DNA of 35,136 bases, from assembly GCA_021775615.1 (NCBI GenBank), contig JAJFHL010000095.1:1-35136 (forward strand). The letters run 5' to 3'. The stretch is from Hyphomicrobiales bacterium (lineage in GTDB: Bacteria > Pseudomonadota > Alphaproteobacteria > Rhizobiales > JAJFHB01). This document shows positions 30,709 to 35,136 of the stretch, piece after piece. The position numbers were made by a program, and so were the translations under genes. The first letter of the stretch is position 1. Every line of letters starts with the position of its first letter. The notes beneath the pieces were generated by a model. The model ran no database searches and had not been told where the DNA came from. It worked only from the letters and a program-made list of their open reading frames with translations.

Positions 30709-31797
30709 ATGACGCACGAGGCGCCGTCCGGCAGCTCGCCCTCGCCAAGACGGCCGCGACGGATCCGTCGGGTGGTCTTGGCCCTGTTTACGCTTGCCGT
30801 TGTCTACGCGGCATTGTTCTGGTTCCTGCGCAATCCGACATTTGAAAGCTATACGCCTCCAGCTCCGGTCGCTGTCAGTGCTGAAAGGCTCAGGGGGGAC
30901 GTCGCCGCGCTCGCCTCGATCAAGCCCTCGCGCGGCATTGCGCATCCCGCGGCACTGAATCTCACCGTTGAACACATCGAGGCGCAGTTCGGTGCGTCCG
31001 GTTGCGCGCTGGAGCGGCATACATTCCGCTACAAGGGCGCATCGCATCACAATGTCATCTGTTCGTTCGGTCCGCCGGATGCGGAGCGGATGGTCCTGGG
31101 AGCGCACTACGACGTATTCCAGCACAGGGAACCGGCGCAGCCCGGTTTTGAAGACGAAGTCGGCAAGCACATGCCGGGCGCCGACGACAATGCAAGCGGT
31201 GTCGCCGGTATTCTGGAGATCGCCCGGATAGTGGCGCGTGAGCAGCCGACACTCGGACGCCGGCTGGATCTTGTTGCATTTGCGTTGGAAGAAGAATCGG
31301 AATGGAGCGGGCGCACGCTGGTTCGGTCCAACATCGGCAGCCACGAATACGCCGAAAAGCTCAAATCCGAAAATGTCACTGTCAGGTTGATGGTGTCGGT
31401 CGAGATGATCGGCTTTTTTGACGATGCCATGTTTTCACAAGGGTACCCGGCGGCGCTCGCTCCGATCCTCTATCTGCTCTATCCGACAACCGCGAATTTC
31501 ATCGGGGTTATCGGGCGTGCGTCCGACCGCAAAGAAGTTGCATGGGTCCGAGACCTTATGCAGATGACGCGGAACCTGCCTGTCTATTCCATCAATGCGC
31601 CGTCTTTCGTGCCGGGCATAGACCGCTCCGACCACAAGAACTTCTGGGCACAGGGTTTCCCCGCAGTCCTGGTGACCGATACGGCGGATTTCCGCAATCC
31701 CAACTATCACAGATCGAGCGATACACCCGGCACGCTGGATTACGAACGGATGGCGCGTGTTGTCGAGGGGCTGTACAGGGTCGCGGTCGGCTACTAG
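30709..31797 (+). CDS. Membrane-anchored M28-family zinc peptidase
   Basis: 362 residues. A Pro/Arg-rich cytoplasmic N-terminus (RRPRRIRR) and one helix (about 21-41) anchor the enzyme with its catalytic domain in the periplasm. The M28 metal ligands are all present: H133 (LGAHYDV), D159 in GADDNASG, catalytic E195 with E196 (FALEEESEW), E232 (SVEMIGFF) and H334 (NYHRSSDTPGTLDY). It should be an aminopeptidase-like enzyme; substrate unknown. The ATG at 30709 has CGAGG 8 bp upstream; a GTG nine bases earlier would overlap this site and is disfavoured. It stands alone on the plus strand, inserted between purH and the heparinase-like region. Confidence 0.92.
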   Translation: MTHEAPSGSSPSPRRPRRIRRVVLALFTLAVVYAALFWFLRNPTFESYTPPAPVAVSAERLRGDVAALASIKPSRGIAHPAALNLTVEHIEAQFGASGCALERHTFRYKGASHHNVICSFGPPDAERMVLGAHYDVFQHREPAQPGFEDEVGKHMPGADDNASGVAGILEIARIVAREQPTLGRRLDLVAFALEEESEWSGRTLVRSNIGSHEYAEKLKSENVTVRLMVSVEMIGFFDDAMFSQGYPAALAPILYLLYPTTANFIGVIGRASDRKEVAWVRDLMQMTRNLPVYSINAPSFVPGIDRSDHKNFWAQGFPAVLVTDTADFRNPNYHRSSDTPGTLDYERMARVVEGLYRVAVGY

Positions 31798-31823
31798 ACC
31801 GTTTTACTCAAGGAAAACAAGGG

Positions 31824-32135
31824 CTAGCCGTGCCGCGGACCGTCGTGGGCGGCAAAAATGTCGTCACCGCGTTCGTCGATGATCTGCTTGCCCTTGCGGG
31901 TGGCGCAGGCGTCCGCCTCGTCCTTGGAGGCGAAGACATCGGCGCGGATGAAGGTGTGTTCGCGCTCGCCGTCGTCGTCCTGCTTGGCGATGACGCCCGC
32001 GGTGCGCCAGCTGCCGCCCTCGTTCTGTGGAGCCGGGTAGATCAGATAGCCCTTGTACTGCACGGCTTCGCCGCGCGCTGCCTCGCCGCCGCTGCCGCCG
32101 GATTTGCCGAAGAGCCGTGAAAGAAATCCTGCCAT
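31824..32135 (-). CDS. HlyU-family small protein
   Basis: 103 residues. A short N-terminus (MAGFLSRLFGK) leads into the HlyU domain: VQYKGYLIYPAP (25-36), GSWRTAGVI (41-49), HTFIRADVFASKDEAD (60-75) and KGKQIIDERGDDIF (81-94). Vibrio HlyU is a transcriptional activator/anti-silencer, but that protein is of the ArsR fold and the name is carried over to this small alphaproteobacterial family without evidence of DNA binding. I would treat it as a conserved protein of unknown role. Its 3' end faces the M28 gene with 26 bp between stops, and it lies 65 bp after the heparinase-like gene. Confidence 0.85.
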   Translation of the reverse strand: MAGFLSRLFGKSGGSGGEAARGEAVQYKGYLIYPAPQNEGGSWRTAGVIAKQDDDGEREHTFIRADVFASKDEADACATRKGKQIIDERGDDIFAAHDGPRHG

Positions 32136-32200
32136 GGCGCGAAGTTAGCATGTCGAGCGGTATCTAGAAACACCTTACAAACCGCAACATTGCAGCTGTG

Positions 32201-33985
32201 TCAGCGCTGGCCGGTGCTTTCGTTCATGCCGCCGCCGCGTAACGGCAGACGGGTTGTCTTGTGTGTCTGCCGCCTTGTTCCACCGCCGGCCTTCTCGATC
32301 ATCTTGAGCGCCCATTGCACCATGGGGGTGCGTGAGGTTTCCGCAAACAGAACAATCTGCACGGTGCGGTGGGGCACGTCGCGATCGACGAAATAGACGC
32401 TTTCATCCAGCGTGATCAGGGCGCCGCGGGCGCTGAAGCGCCAGCCGGACTTGTCGGGCAGCATCAGGAGCACCGAATTGCTGTCCTTGGACAGGGTCGC
32501 CTTGACGGAGGGGTGCAGGTGAAAATGGATGGCGAAGGGATGCGATCCCGCTCGTTTGCCGGACCCCTCGCCGGCTGGATTGACCAGGCGGTCCTCGCCG
32601 CGGATGTCGGTGCCGCTGCTGGCGAGGTAAATCTCGCGGTGATGTGTCAGGCCAAACGGTTTGAGATAGCCGTCATGGGCGGCGCTCAGAAATCCGCCTG
32701 CCTGCGACATCTGGAGCTGGGAGGTGACCGAGGCGGGGCCGAAGGTCAGCGGGCCGCCAAAGAGCGTGTCAGTCAACGGGCCGTCGAAGACACGGGCGCT
32801 GGAGCGTTCGGAGATCACCAGGGCGGAATGGGCCGCGGTCGCGCGGGTGGCGACCCGCCATTCATCGGGCCCCTGTGCGGCGTGACCGCAATTGACGATG
32901 ATGCGCTGGGTGCCGTGGCTCATCTCGAAGGCCAGGGCGCCGGCATGGGCGCTGTCGCTGGCCCGGGCCGACCGTGCGGTTCCGGTGTCGGCGATGATCA
33001 CTGTCTTGCCCTGGGCAAGGCGCGTGTAGCCGGACTGGCGGGCGCAGTTCAGGGACTTGGCACGCTCGACGTCCTCGGCGAGGAGAGTGGCGATCAGCCG
33101 GCGGCGGGTTTCGCTCGCCCCGTTGAAGAATGCAAGTCCACCGTCGCCATGCAGGAACAGGCGCAACAACGGAAACAGGCGGTCGATGGTGGTGATCAAC
33201 CCGTCCGGCGGTTCCAGATCGCGCTCGACAAAACAATGCTTCAGCGGCAGCAACATCTCAAGCAGATCAATCACATGGGCCGGATTGCGGGAGATGTGAC
33301 CGCCGTCGGGGAGAATCTGGCTGTGCAGGGCGCGACTCAGGGTCTCCGCGGCGCGGGCAAGCTGTCTTTCCAGTCCATCGGTGCAGACAACCGCGTAATT
33401 GTAGGCAATGGCGCCGCAAAGCCCGGCCCAGGTACTGGAGTGCTGAGCCATGGCCGCGGCGAGGTAACGCGCCTGGCGCCCGATGCTTGCCATGAGTCTT
33501 GAGTGGAAATCACCATTGGCACCGGTCAGATAGAACGGCGCCTGATTGAGCCAGGAGATGAGCCGCTGGGACACGATCGGCACCTCCCAGCCAGGCCCGT
33601 GGCGTCGTTTGTCGCAGGTCATCCAGTCGGAGATCAGGCACCGTGCCTGAACCCGCGACAGCTCACTGCCGGCTGCGGACAGGTCGCCAAGCCAGGAAAA
33701 CGAAGCGACGGCGCGGCGCCAGTGCGCGGGCGCGTCGTGCACGAGAAACGGAGAACGGGCGCCGGGTTCGATCTTGACGCCGGCAAGAGAGAATTGTCCC
33801 TGATAGATTTCGTGCGCCCGGTCCGGGTTCGCCTCGCGCAAAGGCATGGGCGTTACGATGAGCGCTTTTGGTGCGACGGATCGCCCGAGCGGCAGCCCGC
33901 TCTGGAGCAGGCCGGAGGCGCTGCGCGATGTCTCGGCCAGCAGGGCGCGGGCAATGTCCTGGGTTCGGGCGGGGACCTGGCTCAT
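32201..33985 (-). CDS. Heparinase II/III-like family protein
   Basis: 594 residues with no signal peptide. The N-terminal part (about 40-310) is the helical toroid typical of polysaccharide lyases, including WLGDLSAAG and RHGPGWEVPIVSQRLISW (the latter near 135-152), LPDGGHISRNPA (about 231-242) and FHGD-like LFLHGDGGLAFFNG (about 277-290). The C-terminal beta-sandwich domain (about 325-570) has YTRLAQGKTVIIADTG, HAGALAFEMSHGTQRIIVNCG (split here as HAGALAFEMSHG, TQRIIVNCG) and THHREIYL. Related cytoplasmic proteins beside rsmB and purH occur throughout alphaproteobacteria and their substrate is not established; cytosolic localisation argues against heparin. It follows rpe by 24 bp, likely in the rsmB-rpe operon. 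Confidence 0.92.
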   Translation of the reverse strand: MSQVPARTQDIARALLAETSRSASGLLQSGLPLGRSVAPKALIVTPMPLREANPDRAHEIYQGQFSLAGVKIEPGARSPFLVHDAPAHWRRAVASFSWLGDLSAAGSELSRVQARCLISDWMTCDKRRHGPGWEVPIVSQRLISWLNQAPFYLTGANGDFHSRLMASIGRQARYLAAAMAQHSSTWAGLCGAIAYNYAVVCTDGLERQLARAAETLSRALHSQILPDGGHISRNPAHVIDLLEMLLPLKHCFVERDLEPPDGLITTIDRLFPLLRLFLHGDGGLAFFNGASETRRRLIATLLAEDVERAKSLNCARQSGYTRLAQGKTVIIADTGTARSARASDSAHAGALAFEMSHGTQRIIVNCGHAAQGPDEWRVATRATAAHSALVISERSSARVFDGPLTDTLFGGPLTFGPASVTSQLQMSQAGGFLSAAHDGYLKPFGLTHHREIYLASSGTDIRGEDRLVNPAGEGSGKRAGSHPFAIHFHLHPSVKATLSKDSNSVLLMLPDKSGWRFSARGALITLDESVYFVDRDVPHRTVQIVLFAETSRTPMVQWALKMIEKAGGGTRRQTHKTTRLPLRGGGMNESTGQR

Positions 33986-34009
33986 GCCGCGTCCCCCCGG
34001 AGCGGCGGA

Positions 34010-34681
34010 TCAGCCTGCGGTTTGTCCGCGCATCCGTGCAATGTTGCCGGAGTAATGCTCCGGCCCGCCGTCGAAGGTCGCGGTACCGGCGACGAGCACG
34101 TCCGCCCCGGCCGCGATGGCCAGAGATGCGGTCTCGAAATTGATACCACCGTCGACTTCAAGATCGATTTCCTTACCCATACTATCGATCCGCTCGCGCA
34201 AGACGCTGATCTTGGCAAGCTGGCTTTCGATGAACCGCTGTCCGCCGAACCCCGGATTGACCGTCATCACCAAGATGAGGTCGAGATCCTGAAGCAACGG
34301 GTCGACGGCTTCCGCCGGCGTCCCCGGATTGAGCGACAGTCCAGCCTTGCATCCGTTCGCCTTGATGGCCTGCACCGTGCGGTGTGCATGGGGCCCGGCT
34401 TCGGGATGAAAGGTGATTATGTCGGCTCCGGCTTCGGCAAACGCCTCGATGTAAGTGTCCACCGGGGCGATCATCAAATGCACGTCGAATACCTTATCGG
34501 TCCATGGCCTTAAGGATTTGATAACGCTGGGACCAAAAGAGATATTGGGGACGAAATGACCGTCCATGATGTCGAGATGGATGTAGTCGGCGCCGGCCTT
34601 GTCGACCGCTTTCACTTCTTCTCCCAGCCGCGCGAAGTCGGCGGCGAGAATGGAGGGAGCGATCTTTACCGGGCGGGTCAT
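34010..34681 (-). CDS. rpe: Ribulose-phosphate 3-epimerase
   Basis: 223 residues, normal length. It interconverts ribulose-5-phosphate and xylulose-5-phosphate in the pentose phosphate/Calvin pathways. TIM-barrel motifs and metal/catalytic residues are all present: S10 in [10 protein letters not shown]35 and D37 ([14 protein letters not shown]), H68 (DVHLMI), [12 protein letters not shown] (139-150) and D177 (LEVDGGIN). The ATG is at 34681; the ribosome-binding site is weak, which fits coupling to rsmB ending 55 bp upstream. Followed by the heparinase-like gene on the same strand. Confidence 0.97.
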   Translation of the reverse strand: MTRPVKIAPSILAADFARLGEEVKAVDKAGADYIHLDIMDGHFVPNISFGPSVIKSLRPWTDKVFDVHLMIAPVDTYIEAFAEAGADIITFHPEAGPHAHRTVQAIKANGCKAGLSLNPGTPAEAVDPLLQDLDLILVMTVNPGFGGQRFIESQLAKISVLRERIDSMGKEIDLEVDGGINFETASLAIAAGADVLVAGTATFDGGPEHYSGNIARMRGQTAG

Positions 34682-34736
34682 GATGGGTGGTGCATATCAA
34701 CTGCACGGCTCTGCCGCAACCGTACTCACGGTGGAT

Positions 34737-35136
34737 TCACAGCTTTTGCAGGCGCATGGCAAAGAAGCCGTCAAGGCCGCTTTCGTTCATTTCGTCGCGC
34801 ATGTAGTGACAGGGAAGGGTGCGCAAATCGCCCTCCGGTGTAAGGCATTCGGCCATGCCGCCGATTTCCTCTGCGGCAATCGGCAGCCGGGTGACACCGC
34901 CCTTCTGAAGCAAGCGGGTGGCGTGGTGCTCGCCTTCTTCGGGCTCCAGCGAACAGGTGCAAAACACCAGGATTCCGCCCGGGGCCAGAATTTCAATGGC
35001 GTGGTCGATCATGCGTTGCTGGACGCGGGCCAGATCGGCCACCGACTTTTCCGATTTGGTATGGGCGATGTCGGGATGGCGCCGGATGGTCCCGGTCGAC
35101 GCGCACGGAGCGTCGAGAAGGATGCTGTGCGGCGCA
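34737..35136 (-). CDS. rsmB: 16S rRNA (cytosine-5) methyltransferase RsmB, 3' part
   Basis: The C-terminal part, about 132 residues, of an RsmB/Sun-family RNA m5C methyltransferase; the gene runs off the right edge. The two signature cysteine motifs are visible: LLDAPCASTGTIRRHPD (motif IV, with Ala-Ser-Thr after the Pro-Cys rather than the more usual Ser-Ala-Thr) and VFCTCSLEPEEGE (motif VI with the catalytic Cys). The family ending GLDGFFAMRLQKL is intact. The N-terminal NusB-like domain and SAM-binding half lie outside the window. First visible gene of the rsmB-rpe-heparinase-like series. Confidence 0.93.
   Translation of the reverse strand, partial: APHSILLDAPCASTGTIRRHPDIAHTKSEKSVADLARVQQRMIDHAIEILAPGGILVFCTCSLEPEEGEHHATRLLQKGGVTRLPIAAEEIGGMAECLTPEGDLRTLPCHYMRDEMNESGLDGFFAMRLQKL

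Noticed and set aside
30634-31344. Minus-strand frame antisense to the M28 peptidase
   Set aside because: The plus-strand peptidase has all metal ligands; the antisense product has no family features.

Overview
The window is about 35 kb of high-GC, densely coding DNA. It looks like the chromosome of an alphaproteobacterium, plausibly Hyphomicrobiales or a near relative. Three things point that way: the 180-kDa-class NAD-glutamate dehydrogenase, the small HlyU-family protein, and the neighbourhood of rsmB, rpe, a cytoplasmic heparinase-II/III-like protein and purH. I see no phage genes, insertion sequences, CRISPR arrays, rRNA or tRNA. The only repeats found are a palindromic REP-like pair at 9509-9595 and a short in-frame tandem repeat near 2.1 kb.

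Layout. 1-52 is the tail of an unidentified gene. 282-2954 (minus) holds two envelope or membrane proteins of unknown function; the upstream one has a long Pro/Gln/Arg-rich linker before a single membrane helix. 3090-9461 is a divergent pair of units: an acyl-CoA dehydrogenase (minus), and an FAD amine-oxidase-like protein followed by a fused HyuA-HyuB hydantoinase/oxoprolinase (plus). 9609-15768 alternates strands: a molybdenum hydroxylase large subunit without its usual partners, a carnitine-dehydrogenase-like enzyme, a BKACE (DUF849) beta-keto acid cleavage enzyme with a carboxymuconolactone-decarboxylase-family partner, and a class III CoA-transferase. 15778-19018 (minus) is a tight three-gene operon: an AhpD-like protein, a histidine/phenylalanine ammonia-lyase homologue that has lost the MIO-forming serine, and a membrane-anchored beta-lactamase-fold hydrolase.

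19207-24822 (plus) carries the large NAD-glutamate dehydrogenase and a crotonase-fold protein lacking both usual catalytic glutamates. 24919-28985 (plus) is a second hydantoinase system, as separate hyuA and hyuB, with an unusual C-terminal extension on HyuB. 28998-35136 is mostly housekeeping: purH, an anchored M28 peptidase, a HlyU-family protein, the heparinase-like protein, rpe and the 3' part of rsmB.

The central 25 kb reads as a catabolic region for nitrogen-containing or cyclic-amide and beta-hydroxy/keto acid substrates. Ring-opening amidohydrolases, amine oxidation, Mo-dependent hydroxylation, CoA transfer, beta-keto cleavage and glutamate dehydrogenase would deliver carbon to acyl-CoA pools and nitrogen to glutamate/ammonia metabolism. 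This pathway is inference: no transporter or transcription factor is encoded in the window, and the substrate cannot be read from sequence. The strongest candidate for new biology is the MIO-less ammonia-lyase homologue and its operon. The second is the incomplete molybdenum hydroxylase beside the carnitine-type dehydrogenase and BKACE genes.
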